A stretch of DNA of 32,681 nucleotides, taken from the NCBI GenBank assembly GCA_001642005.1, contig LWCA01000314.1, forward strand, positions 1 through 32,681, in the 5' to 3' direction. Shown one piece after another: positions 1 to 9,689 of the stretch. Position numbers and translations under genes: made by a program. The first letter of the stretch is position 1, and every line of letters begins with the position of its first letter. The DNA is from Intoshia linei. Its lineage: Eukaryota; Orthonectida; Rhopaluridae. The notes beneath the pieces are model-generated. The model saw only the letters and a list, made by a program, of their open reading frames with translations. It made no database searches and was not told the DNA's origin.

Positions 1-13
1 TATATGGCCGAGA

Positions 14-946
14 ATGATTTCAACTCCTAGTAGTGATTTAAGTTTTTTTACACCGAGACTTGAAATTTTAAACAACGGTAGAACATATCAAAAAAATTCA
101 ACGCATTACATTCCCATGATAAGTTGCAGATTAAATGAAACTCCAAAGAATGTGCCGAGTTATTTCAATAATTGTAAACAATTACTATCCAATCAATCTA
201 CTGCTGATCCGTCTCAACAATACATCAAACTGCCAGTATTGCAATTATTAGATCTCGATATTTGGTCGGCATTCAACAAAGTAACCAATGAAATGATTGT
301 CAGGAGGGAAGGACGAAGTATCTTTCCAAGATTTTCACTTTGCGTTACAAATTTAAATCCGGACGTTTATTATACATTTGCACTGTGTTTTGTGAGGTAT
401 TAAAATTATTATACTTTAATATAATGTATTTTAATATATTTTTAGAACAAAAGAGTCGAAATTCAAATACGATAGAAAAAAATGGTGTGAAGTATTGGAA
501 TCTTCTGAATCAATAGAACGTAATATATAAAATTTAAATTAACTTTTTTTATTAATTGATTAATTTAGAAAGTCTTTCGTACAAACATCCAGATTCTCCA
601 CAATTAGGAAAGCGATGGAGTGAAATTATTAAATTTAACCGATTAAAAGTGTCAAATGCACGAAACGACAGTTATAAAGAACTGGTTTGATATATTTTCA
701 TTATTATTTATTTTTTTTAAACCATTTTAATTTATTCACAAGGTCAAACTAACGAGTCTGCGACAGTACGTTCCAATGATTGAAGTTTTTATACACAATT
801 TAATGACAAGTCATATGAGATGTATTAAAAGAGAAAAATTTGACGAGGCCAAATTTATTGTTGTTACAGCTTACAATAATCCAAAATTAGGTCAACTCAA
901 ATCTCAATTGAATCCTTATTCGAAGAAAATTAAATATAAATGTTAA
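14..946 (+). CDS. Divergent T-box transcription factor (four exons, 5' end may extend left of the window)
   Basis: Exons 14-396, 446-519, 569-684 and 743-946 have GT-AG borders with introns of 49, 49 and 58 bp and join in frame to 258 codons plus TAA. The product contains a T-box DNA-binding domain from about residue 74 to 251. Visible signatures are IWSAFNKVTNEMIVRREGR followed by FP (family pattern LWxxFxxxGTEMIxxxxGRxMFP), LNPDVYY, HPDSPQLGKRW, FNRLKVSN, and VTAYNNPKLGQLKSQLNPY (family IAVTAYQNxxITxLKIxxNPFAK). The protein ends seven residues after the domain, so there is no C-terminal activation region. The segment before VTAY is longer and unlike typical T-boxes. The Met at 14 is the first in frame, but the frame is open to the window edge, so more 5' sequence is possible. 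Known role of the family: sequence-specific developmental regulators. I cannot place it in a subfamily. Confidence 0.9.
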
Positions 947-973
947 ATTTTATTTATATTGTCAAGTCAAGTC

Positions 974-979
974 AATAAA
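974..979 (+). promoter_or_regulatory. Poly(A) signal of the T-box gene
   Basis: AATAAA lies 28 bp after the T-box stop codon, in a run of AT-rich sequence. It fits the 3' end of that gene. Confidence 0.5.
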
Positions 980-1349
980 TAAATTATTTTGTAAACTTGT
1001 TTGTTTTTATTTTTTGCCTTGTTCAATGGTTTGATGATTTTATGTTAACTTTTTTTGATTTTTTTACTGCATATCATGTTTTTTCATTTTATATTGTACT
1101 AGCTTGTCTGTTATGTACTTTATACATTATACAAACAGAGAAATCGGCCGAGGCCGCATGTTTGCAGCTATATGTTTTAAACAAAATCTAACTAATTGTT
1201 CTCTAAATATTATAAGTCTCCTAAAGATGAATCATTGATTTATCTTTTTCTAGCAATTTTTGTTGAGATTCTCATGTTTATTATTACACAGTATAATTAT
1301 GAATTTAGTGTAATTTACACTAACATCAGTTAAAATACATTTATATACA

Positions 1350-1790
1350 TATCAACTGGAATAACCTCTATTAAAATAATCTTTTTGAAATAGAATAGAA
1401 TAATAATTTTTGGAAAGTTAATTATTTCATATTTTTTGTTTTAATAAAATATTTTGGAAAAAAAAAAGAGTAATTTGTGGTTTTGGCCCTAAAGATATAA
1501 TTTTTTGAAATTTAAATTTATGATAATGTTTATGATTTTAAAATCCGCATCAGCATATATAATTTTTTAAATTCTCGAACTCGTTTGATTTTCAAAAAAA
1601 AGACAATTGGGCTTTTTGACCCGTAAGATGTAAGTTTACAATGTTTAAATTTATTTTGCTATCACCCTGGAAAAAATTGTAATTGAAATGTGGACTTTAT
1701 AAAATTCGAAAACTGGCAGTCATTGAAATAAACGGTAACACACAAACAAATATTGCATAGCTTATTATATAAGTAAGGATAATTCAATAG
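1350..1790 (+). repeat. Dispersed interspersed repeat, copy 1
   Basis: It opens with ATCAACTGGAATAA (shared with 5237 on). Its middle carries homopolymer-rich segments around 'attgggctttttgacc', and its end reads 'aaacggtaacacac' then 'tatataagtaaggat'. The same ordered blocks recur at 5235, 17230 and 31790 on this strand and at 25385 and 27310 reversed. No coding capacity is seen. It could be a non-autonomous element; the class is not determined. Confidence 0.6.
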
Positions 1791-2114
1791 TTGCATTGTA
1801 TATTCATCTTATTTTAAATATACTATTTCACTAGATAATCATTATTCATATTATTAATTTGGTAAAATTAAAACCTAAAAAAGTTGTTTACGACTTTTGT
1901 AAAATGAATTTCTCGAAACGAATCTGAAATAAATGATATGAACAGGATGCACAATAAATCTATCAGAAATTGAAAAATTTACTTTAATGAATAATAATGT
2001 GATTGTTAATTAATGATTTGTAGGTTATGGTATCGATAAACAGATAAGATTACACAGCAATGGATGAAAATACACTTTAAAACTTGATTTGTAAATTTAT
2101 TAGTTAAATTAAAT

Positions 2115-2339
2115 TTAATCATGTTCTTCCTCTCGTAGAGGTCTAGATATTACATTTGGTATCGGTGGATCTTCTAAATCTTCACTATCGTTATTTACAT
2201 GAATGTTTATATTTTCTATTGGAGCTCTTTCTTTTCGTGTAACACGCTCTATTTCGTCAACTTCATCGTAATACACAGTAAATGCTAAATTCTATTTAAC
2301 CTTTAAATTATTAAAATGGAATATACATTGAGATGGCAT
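2115..2339 (-). CDS. Mini-gene A: putative 60-residue acidic protein, two exons
   Basis: Exon 1 (2327-2339) reads ATG CCA TCT CAA T. A 42-bp GT-AG intron follows, then exon 2 (2115-2284) is open for 55 codons to TAA. The predicted protein starts MPSQSFTVYYDEVDEIERV and ends SRPLREEEHD. It is rich in Asp and Glu, with no signal peptide or membrane segment. The long stop-free exon in very AT-rich DNA and its acidic, balanced composition suggest coding. The tiny first exon mirrors mini-gene C nearby. I do not recognise the family. FTVYYDE faintly recalls short N-terminal motifs of some mitotic cyclins, but that is too weak to name it. It could also be the last exons of a longer gene, since the frame upstream of the ATG is not closed at once. 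Confidence 0.45.
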
Positions 2340-2709
2340 TTTGAAGAGAATTTGAAAAACTTTGTAATATTAAAAATTTAATGTTGATTAAAATATAAGT
2401 TCGTAACCTATACTTACCATTAACTTGGATTCGTCCAGCGATACATTTAATCTGTATCAAGTAGTGATTGTGTCATTGTATGGATATTATATATACAATA
2501 TAATCATTATCCATTGGATAATGACAAATATAATATTCATGCTCTATCACCGTTTCAAATTTAAATTTAATTTAAAATTAAACTAAGGACTTACAAATGA
2601 TTTCATGAATATTATTACTGCGACTTATTTTTTGGTCGTTGCAACAGTTGAAAAACTCAGGAGTAAATAACAAAAATTTAGAAGTGAAACAATAAGAAGA
2701 AACAAAGAA

Positions 2710-3130
2710 ATAATGAATTAAATGAAGATTTTATCTATATTTTAATTATTCAAATTTTATTAATTCTTATATTAAACAGTGAAAATGTGAAATCGAAATA
2801 ATAAACTAATTATATATAATATAATATAAATATATTCAAATGAATAAATATATTAAATAAAGCTTTATTTTCATAATTAGATTACAAATAAATATATTTC
2901 GTATTTTTGTGACTAGAGTGTCTTATGAACCTAAATAAAAATTAATAACTACATTGCAACGATTTACTCTCGGTGTTGTTTTCACATGTCGGTTCTACCG
3001 GTGTAGTCGTTTGGACCGTCGTTTCAACTTCCTCGACAGTCTCTGAGTTTCCTGTTCTAGTCGTATCTTCTGAAAAGTTCTTTTTCTCGTCCTCATCTCG
3101 AAATTTTTGATTATTATCTATAATTTAATT
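2710..3130 (-). repeat. Tandem segmental duplicate, copy B (partner at about 3870-4240)
   Basis: Reading the minus strand, coding exon, 3' flank and poly(A) signal all match the segment at 3870-4240. The shared blocks include a coding end LQCSY-stop, then 'ggttc.taagacact', 'ttatttgtaatctaa' and 'aataaagcttta'. The pogo-like remnant sits between the two copies. The similarity extends well outside the coding part, so this is a DNA duplication and not chance resemblance. Confidence 0.85.
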
Positions 3131-3182
3131 CAAAATATTTATTAAAATTTAAAATTTTAATAAATTATTCATTTATACGCAT
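2942..3182 (-). CDS. Mini-gene B: putative small Thr/Glu-rich protein
   Basis: The main exon (2942-3117) follows a good acceptor (aaattatag) and is open for 57 codons to TAA. It encodes an acidic, Thr-rich peptide with FRDEDEKKNFSEDTT, VEEVETTVQTTTPVEPTC and the end SKSLQCSY. A poly(A) signal (AATAAA on the minus strand) lies at 2864-2869. The first exon is uncertain: ATGC at 3179-3182 with donor gtataa gives a phase that fits, but it borders the pogo-like insertion, so the original start may be lost. Paralogue C at 4046-4262 shows the same structure. Nucleotide differences between B and C preserve much of the peptide (for example ETTVQTTTP in both), which hints at past selection. No known family is recognised. 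Confidence 0.45.
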
Positions 3183-3195
3183 CGGAACCAATCAA

Positions 3196-3720
3196 TTTGT
3201 CCCTTATAACCGGACGTCTCTTATATCCGAGCTCTTATTATTATATAAGCAAGTCGAAAATGTATATATTCTATGGGTTAGTCGTAGAATGTGTAAAACT
3301 TTCATTTATATTTTAGTTTAATTTTGGGTTTTAGTAATTTTTTTTTAAACCAAAATTTTAAGGGGGGTTTTAGGAAATTTTTTTTGATCCAAACTTTCAA
3401 GGGGGGTTTTTAAGATTTTTTTTTGAACCAAACTTTCGAAAGGGGTTTCAATATTTGATAATTCTCGATAAGATTTGGTACCGTTGTAAAAATGAATTTT
3501 GTTCAAAATAATTATTTTTTCATCTAATTTTAGTGATTTTCTTTTTAACGCCATTTTGGAAATTAAACTTTATTATTAAAACAATTAGTCAAAATGTTAA
3601 TGTTTCAAAAATCATTTTCTACAAAAATGTAATAATTTATTTTAAAAAAATCTTTAATATTCATTTTAAAAAACAAATTGCTTGTCCACTATAAACGGAT
3701 TTTAGTCCCATATATCCGTC
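3196..3720 (-). mobile_element. Degenerate pogo/Tigger-like element
   Basis: An open frame on the minus strand (3345-3554) begins MALKRKSLKLDEKIIILNK and continues TKSYRELS. This fits the N-terminal CENP-B/pogo-type helix-turn-helix (KRKxLTLxEKIxIL...). It then runs into a short tandem repeat of about 39 bp, translated as TPFESLVQKKILK and TPLESLDQKKFPK, so the transposase is lost. Related flank motifs with 'ttgtcc...ataa.cgga' and 'tatatccg' lie at 3196-3230 and 3682-3720. They are in the same orientation, so they look like sub-terminal repeats and not clean inverted ends. The element separates duplicated mini-genes B and C. Confidence 0.5.
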
Positions 3721-3869
3721 TGTGATTTATATACAAAACAAGCGTTTGATGCCGTTCCTTGGTTTTTGTCCTTTATCAATTTTTCATTGACGTGAATCAA
3801 GATTAAATACAATTTGTGTTTATTGTATAATAATTACCAGTTCAATGATTATAATAATAATATAATAAT

Positions 3870-4240
3870 AATATTAAAATTTTATTAATTTTTAAATTGA
3901 ACAGTAGAAATGTGGAATCGAAATGATAAACCGAGAAAAATGAAATAATATATTAATTAAAGCTTTATTATAAGGTTAGATTACAAATAAATATTTAACA
4001 TTAGATTAGTTGTGACCATAGTGTCTTAAGAACCTAAATAAAAAATTAATAACTACATTGTAATGGTTTACTCTCTGTGTTGGTCTCACACGCAGGTTCT
4101 GTCGGTGTTGTCGTTTGGACAGTCGTTTCAACATCCTCAACAGTTTCCGGTACAGTAGTTTATGTCGTGTCTGTAAACATGTTCTTTTTCTCATCCTGAT
4201 CTCGAAAAATGTTACCTATAATTTCATACAAAATATTTAT
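3870..4240 (-). repeat. Tandem segmental duplicate, copy C (partner at about 2710-3130)
   Basis: This partner of copy B includes the coding-like exon, the 3' flank and AATAAA on the minus strand at 3964-3969. Identity is high over the exon and weaker in the AT-rich flank. Confidence 0.85.
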
Positions 4241-4262
4241 TAAAATTACTACCTTGAGTCAT
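4046..4262 (-). pseudogene. Mini-gene C: tandem paralogue of B with an internal stop
   Basis: Exon 1 (4253-4262) reads ATG ACT CAA G, followed by a 37-bp GT-AG intron and exon 2 (4046-4215). The frame gives MTQGNIFRDQDEKKN, then MFTDTT, a TAA at 4160-4162, and continues TTVPETVEDVETTVQTTTP to SKPLQCSY-stop. Downstream of the stop the reading frame still matches copy B, so the stop looks recent. It could make a truncated 22-residue peptide, or be read if the stop is an assembly or allelic variant. The clear ATG and donor here are the best guide to the ancestral start of the B/C family. Confidence 0.55.
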
Positions 4263-4675
4263 TTTTGGTGTATTATTAAAAATATTAAACAAACTTGAAA
4301 TAAAAAAAAAAAAATGAAAATGTAAGCTTATCCAAATAGTATATTTAATTATAGAGGTAAACCAATAAACATTTCCACGCTGAACCAATGAATTTATTGT
4401 TCATTTCTCGTGTATTATAATACAATATTATATTGTTTTCTAATTTTAGAGTTGAAATCTATGCATATTTAAATTAGAAGACTCGGTCAAGGAACATTTA
4501 AATGACTGAAATTAATTTTAATAGTTTACAATGTATGAAATTTTACATATTCATATGGATGATTAACAATAGATTTATAATTTATAGCATGTTAATCTCA
4601 CCATGTATCATATTGTATCAATTTAATGCAATCAATGATTGCATTGTTATATATTGAAATATGATGCCTCAGTGG

Positions 4676-5126
4676 CAGTGGCGTATTTAGGATTTTCGGC
4701 CAGGGGGGCGAAATAATTATAACGGGACTAAACTCATATAATGTATTTAAATGTGAATTTTTACATTATTTTTATTAATATATTTCTTATTCATAATAAT
4801 TTATATTTTTTTTCTAGAGTTCATTATACTAAAATTTTCAACAACTACATCAAAATCGACATTTTAGTAAGTTCTTTTTCGATTATCAATAACGTTAAGT
4901 TGTATAATTTAACTTCAACTGCTGTTAAAGTCTGATAACGAATTAATATAAATAAAACGTAAACAATGATAACAAGCATAATTCAAAAAAAAATTTAATA
5001 TAATTTAATGTGTCCAAAAATTTTTTTTTTATTTTAAACAATGTTATATAAATTAAAATATTTTAGGGCACATTTGTCATCAAAGGGGACGGTCGCCCTC
5101 TACCACCACACCTAAATCCGCTACTG
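4676..5126. mobile_element. hAT-type MITE (451 bp) with perfect 8-bp target duplication
   Basis: The left end CAGTGGCGTATTTAGG and the reverse complement of the right end, CAGTAGCGGATTTAGG, form terminal inverted repeats matching at 14 of 16 positions. The 8 bases CTCAGTGG flank it on both sides (4668-4675 and 5127-5134). Sub-terminal GC-rich stretches (ggccaggggggcg, ggtcgccctc) are also complementary in character. The interior is AT-rich and has no transposase. An 8-bp duplication is characteristic of the hAT superfamily. Confidence 0.85.
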
Positions 5127-5234
5127 CTCAGTGGTTTAGCATTATTTTCATTAAAATTTGACCAAACTAGCCAATCTGAATCTATTTATTACTTTAAAAT
5201 TAGATTTAGAATTAAATTAGACAAAAACTTTTGT

Positions 5235-5460
5235 ATTTATATCAACTGGAATAAGCTCTATCACAATAATTTTTTTTTTAATTTTTGGACGTTAATTATT
5301 TCACATTTTTTGTTTTAATAAAATATTTTGAAAAAAAAATATATGAACACTAAAATGCTTTTTTGACCGTGAAGTCGTCACTTATTTGGATTGAAATTTT
5401 CCGTGTGTGTTAACAGGATACAACTGTACCACCTGTAAATTTTTTTAAATTTTAGGGCGG
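5235..5460 (+). repeat. Dispersed interspersed repeat, copy 2
   Basis: It begins ATCAACTGGAATAAGCTCTAT as in copy 1. It then carries the block 'tgaccgtgaagtcgtcactta', 'ggattgaaatttt' and 'taacaggatacaact', shared with copies at 17230 and 31790. Confidence 0.65.
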
Positions 5461-6456
5461 TTTTCATTAAATAGAGTTTATTAGTTTAAAATTTTAATTA
5501 ATTTTTTTCATGTAAAATGTGACCACAGTACACCTAATGCACATCAACCTATTTTTAGTTGTATGGTATTTTTAGTACATTTGTTCATCTTATACCAGCA
5601 GTTTATAAATTTTTTAATGGCGCTTGATGTTGGGTTATAGTAAATCAACGTTCCAAAATATACAAATGATACTACATGTATCATGTTTTAGTTAGACATT
5701 TAATAAACACGAATTAAAAAAATACAAAGTATAATGAAGTATAAGTACATTATACAAATTAAACGTACAGTGAACTTTGAACCTACAATGATGACTTATA
5801 CATGTTAATAATTTACAATTTTTTGTTTTTATATTCCGTATAAAACGACATACAAAGTATATATAAATTAGACTGTGTTGTAAATTAAATTATATAAATT
5901 TAACAAAAAAATAGAAGATAAAATCTAGAAACTGTACACTGTGTACAATAGTGTCAACGGTATCTTAAATGCAATGCCGTTCAAGAATAATTAGATGCTT
6001 ATATGCATTTAAAGTGTTAATTCGTTGAAAAATATTATTTTTATACACTAATGAACTTGCAAGCTCTAATTAATTTTTCAAAATAATATTTAAACTTTTA
6101 TAAAAATAAACATATGTTTACTCTATTATAAAAATAATTTATTTATTTTAACCTTTCCATTTTAATTTTCTTGGATTTTTAGTAGTTTTGTCATGAACAA
6201 TTGTTAATCTAATCATTAAATTCTAATGATATAAGGTTTGTCTTTCCAATCGTCTTTGTTGGAATATTTTAAATGAGTTCAATAAGATGATCATTGATCA
6301 ATGATCATTAATGATAAGTTATATATTATTAGGGTCTTAAATACTTTACAGATTAAGTCTTAATCTGAATGATTAATAAAAAATAACTTATTGTACTATG
6401 TAATGTAAGTTGGTGTATATGTAATATGATGTGTATGGATATAATAAAAAAAAAAT
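5461..6456. other. Non-coding AT-rich stretch
   Basis: No exon, RNA gene or clear element end is seen. A 22-bp perfect palindrome at 6287-6308 is listed separately. Confidence 0.5.
6287..6308. repeat. 22-bp perfect palindrome
   Basis: The sequence is built from nested TGATCA and ATGATCAT units (ATGATCATTGA on one arm) and equals its own reverse complement over 22 bases. It lies in non-coding DNA. No function is inferred. Confidence 0.7.
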
Positions 6457-7049
6457 TTGAGAGATGATTACAAAGAATGTTGTACATTAATGTTAGCAAT
6501 ATTTTTGGTGGTGAAATATCCCTAAAAAAACCTGGAGCATCGTCAAAGGCCAGATGGATGTCTCACATAATTTATTGTGCTAAATCGTTTATATTGGATA
6601 TCAATAAAAACCACGCAACAGAATGTTTCCTAATATGAGTGTTTTATGGATATTTACCATTTTGGTTAAGGGCATTTGATACACAGCAAGCTAGGATCAA
6701 TGATATGGCCATGGTCATTTCTTGGGAATCAATGTCAACAATTAACCCCATTTTCAAAAGAATAATTAATTACGCGAAATTAAAATTCATGAACCACAAA
6801 GAATATCTTACAAATGATGTTATTAATGTCAAAAATGCTTCTTTTGTTAATGATCCAGCGGAGAGAGCAGTAATGAAATTCAAGAAAGCCATTACCATAT
6901 ATGATATAGAAGACGAACGAAAAAAAATAGTATCAATAATGAATGTTTTTAATAATAATGATTTATTATATTGTAAATGTATTATAATAAAGTTATTTCT
7001 TGAAAATTTTCCGAAATTTTTAATGTCTTCCTGCGGACTCAATCCTTAA
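6457..7049 (+). pseudogene. Relic of a transposon-associated protein (KPGA-xx-ARWM family)
   Basis: One frame is open from 6459 to 7049 except for a TGA at 6636-6638. It contains KKPGASSKARWMSHIIYCAKSFIL, WLRAFDTQQARINDMAM and VNDPAERAVMKFK. This layout (a PGA..ARWM..IY.LK block, then a W..A block, then VND.AER near the C-terminus) matches, from memory, a family of repetitive uncharacterised proteins found in many copies in aphid and hydrozoan genomes. The copy is shorter than those and lacks the middle part. The frame is well preserved after the stop, so decay is recent. It has no link to the neighbouring genes. Confidence 0.5.
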
Positions 7050-7250
7050 TTATATATATTAAAATTGAGTCATTCTTAATAATTTATTGATGTGAACCGA
7101 ATTAGCCCTGAGCGGCAAGCAAAATCTAAAAAAAATGTAAAATGTTGACACCCTAGTTTACAATAATATGTATTGAACAATATGTAACAACAAACATTGG
7201 ATAATCTTTGGTATTTTGTCTGATACAAAAGGTTCTTTAAAATACAAACA

Positions 7251-8945
7251 CTATGCAAATTCTTGTGGTTTTAATTGTAATTTTTCCATTAAAATAAAAT
7301 TCAACAATCGATCATAATGCGTATTCAACGTTTCATTTTTTCGAGTCGAAATTGTATGATTTTGTTGGTTTAAAATGTCGCTATTGATAGTGTTCAAAGG
7401 TTGAAATGGTTCATTATTAATGGATTTTTCTAAATCTATTGTTTTTTGTCTATACCAGTATTTTTTTTCAATAATAAAATTGCCCATTCCATTCTCTTGA
7501 TTCAAGAAAGATGAATTCCAAAAAGATTTATTATTGACAAAAAATGTATTGTTTAGTTGATGTAAATTTTCCGATTCATTTTCATTTAAACATCTCCAAT
7601 ATACTTTCGAAATCGTATAATCAACAGTACTTTTTCCGGCATTTGCAGTTTCACCCTTTTCTTTTTTTAAAATATGCAATTTAGAAAAACTGTTATTTTT
7701 TCCAGGTTTGTCGATATTTTCAGAATCTTGAATTGTTGAACAATTCAAATTTATTCTTTCGACCATTTCACATTTTTCAATGGGAGATATGGAACAACGA
7801 GGTAAATTGAGCGTAAAGTCATAATTACAGGGTCTATCTGTGAAAAATGTGTTATTATTATTAATCTCATCATTTACATTTTTATCAATGGTTTTATCTT
7901 TATCTAGTTTTTTAAGTGATGTTGAAAAATAGTCATCATATTTTTTTAAGTTTTCAGTTTCTAAATAATTGTTAACATTTTGGTTAGTTTCACTTTTGTT
8001 ATTCTTATTTTTTTCTATGTCTAGTTGTAATTCTTTTAATTCCTTAGGTTGTATTATCCATTTTTTAATTTCTGTACTTTTTGTAATTTTGTCATTTGTT
8101 ATTTTTTCAGTTTTCTCAAGCATTTCCCCGGTAATAATTTCTCTTTTTTTTTTCAAATCTTTTTGTTCAGTGCAAATTGTTTCTTGTTTATTAGTTTCAT
8201 TATTGGTTTTATTTCGCTTTTTAGATAATTTGTAAAGATTTCCTATGGGTTCATTGTATCTTTTACTTACTTTTTCACGATTCTCGATTATTTTCCAGGG
8301 ATTTGCTAATTTTAACAATTTTTGAAGTTCCACATAATTTTTGTCTTTTTTGTTTTCCTTTTCAGTATTATTTGTGTTTTCATTTAATTTATCACTGATT
8401 ACTATAGGTCTATCTTCTATTTTTGGAATTTTTTTCCAAGGGTTAATAAATCGATCTTTTTTTAAACCATGTTTATTGTTTGCGTCATTTGAATTTTTTT
8501 TAGCAATTTCATTATCACAATTAACTTTTTTTGTCCTTGAAACTAATTTATTGAGATTTATCACAGGTGTGACGTCTATTTTTGTGATTTTTGAAATTTT
8601 ATTCCAAGGATAAATAAATTTTTTTTGTGTATTATTTATAGATTTTACTTGTAAAAGTGATGGAAAGTGAGCAAAGAAAGTTTTTGAATCTGTATTTTCA
8701 ACGCATATTGATTTCTCCACACAAGTTTCAATGTATTTCAATTTTTTATCTTCAATTCTCATTGTCACTTTAATATTAGTGTTATTGTGTTTGGAATTGT
8801 AATCATTATTATCTTTTTTATAACATTTTTTGGACAATCTTTTTCCATTTGTTTCAAGCCGGTTATTTAATGTTTGTCTGTTTTTTTTTGGGGTGGATTT
8901 TGTTGTATATACACACCAATCGTTTTCAGTGGTTTTCGATGGCAT
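7251..8945 (-). CDS. Orphan Lys/Asn-rich protein (564 aa) with three PW-KI repeats
   Basis: This is an uninterrupted frame from ATG at 8945 to TAG, far longer than expected by chance in such AT-rich DNA, so it is very likely a gene or a major exon. The protein is hydrophilic, rich in Lys, Asn, Glu and Thr, with no signal peptide, membrane segment or recognised domain. Three copies of a degenerate unit occur: FIYPWNKISKITKIDVTP (about 110-127), FINPWKKIPKIEDRP (about 166-180) and LANPWKIIENREKV (about 213-226), each followed some 10-15 residues later by L..KL or DKL. A Trp-containing region near 440-500 (KVYWRCLNENE, FWNSSFL, KKYWYRQ) may be another conserved patch. It is on the same strand as the CENP-C homologue, 745 bp downstream of its stop. 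Function is unknown. Confidence 0.75.
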   Translation of the reverse strand: MPSKTTENDWCVYTTKSTPKKNRQTLNNRLETNGKRLSKKCYKKDNNDYNSKHNNTNIKVTMRIEDKKLKYIETCVEKSICVENTDSKTFFAHFPSLLQVKSINNTQKKFIYPWNKISKITKIDVTPVINLNKLVSRTKKVNCDNEIAKKNSNDANNKHGLKKDRFINPWKKIPKIEDRPIVISDKLNENTNNTEKENKKDKNYVELQKLLKLANPWKIIENREKVSKRYNEPIGNLYKLSKKRNKTNNETNKQETICTEQKDLKKKREIITGEMLEKTEKITNDKITKSTEIKKWIIQPKELKELQLDIEKNKNNKSETNQNVNNYLETENLKKYDDYFSTSLKKLDKDKTIDKNVNDEINNNNTFFTDRPCNYDFTLNLPRCSISPIEKCEMVERINLNCSTIQDSENIDKPGKNNSFSKLHILKKEKGETANAGKSTVDYTISKVYWRCLNENESENLHQLNNTFFVNNKSFWNSSFLNQENGMGNFIIEKKYWYRQKTIDLEKSINNEPFQPLNTINSDILNQQNHTISTRKNETLNTHYDRLLNFILMEKLQLKPQEFA

Positions 8946-9689
8946 GTTTGAATTAAAATGTAATTGTAATTTTGATATTTATGTTTTTATAATTGTTAGA
9001 TAATGAATTTACAACGTTCATTTTAGTTTTACATTATTGTTAAATTTTTAAACTGGTTTTTGTTTTATTTTATTTGTCAACTAGCTTGTTTTATAGAATG
9101 AACTAAAAGTAATTATAGTACTGTAGTTCTACCAAGGATTACATTAAATTAGGGTTAACATTTTTAAATATTGTTGAAAAATTTTCAAGTCATTCAAAGT
9201 ATTTTTTCGTTTACCCTAGTTTTATAACATGTTTACAGAGTAATATAAGTAGAAAATATACACAAGATGTTAAGTAGATTGTTAAAATGTGTTCTATTGA
9301 TATCATAATAAGGTACAATTATAATTATTGCTCCGTTATAGGTCGATAAAGTTAAGATAATTTTCTTAGATTAAGTTCCGTAAAGGCTAATAAATTGTTA
9401 AGCCATAATTTACATTTACCACTTATAATTATAAGTTACTTAGTCTTATTAGTACAGTGGTTTTCAACCATTTTTGTGATCAATCTACTTTACATAATTT
9501 TAAATATCTCAGTAATATGATTATTCAGATTTAATGCTTTAAAGTTAAACATACATTTCAAGAATAGATAGTGTTCAGGACAGTTAAATCGCTTCATACA
9601 AAAAGAGTTCTGTAATACGGCTTGATCAACAAACTTGGATTCGTGTATAAGAACTCTATTATGTATCATTTAAAAAAACAATGAAACGT
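8946..9689. other. Intergenic spacer with a solitary MITE end
   Basis: AT-rich spacer between the CENP-C stop and the orphan's ATG. CAGTGGTTTTCAACC at 9454 is the consensus left end of the hAT-type MITEs seen elsewhere in this window. I did not find a matching right end. Confidence 0.5.

Larger units (their letters stand above)
947..2114. other. Intergenic, AT-rich, with one dispersed repeat copy
   Basis: No convincing coding exon is seen on either strand. The middle (about 1350-1790) is a copy of the dispersed repeat described separately. The rest is AT-rich sequence with many stops. Confidence 0.6.

Noticed and set aside
997-1191. 64-residue hydrophobic plus-strand frame after the T-box gene
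   Set aside because: It is low complexity, has no partner exons or family signature, and begins within the 3' flank of the T-box gene.
8341-8613. Plus-strand hydrophobic open frames at 7969-8235 and 8341-8613
   Set aside because: They are antisense shadows of the Lys/Asn-rich orphan: Lys/Asn codons read backwards as Phe/Leu/Ile.
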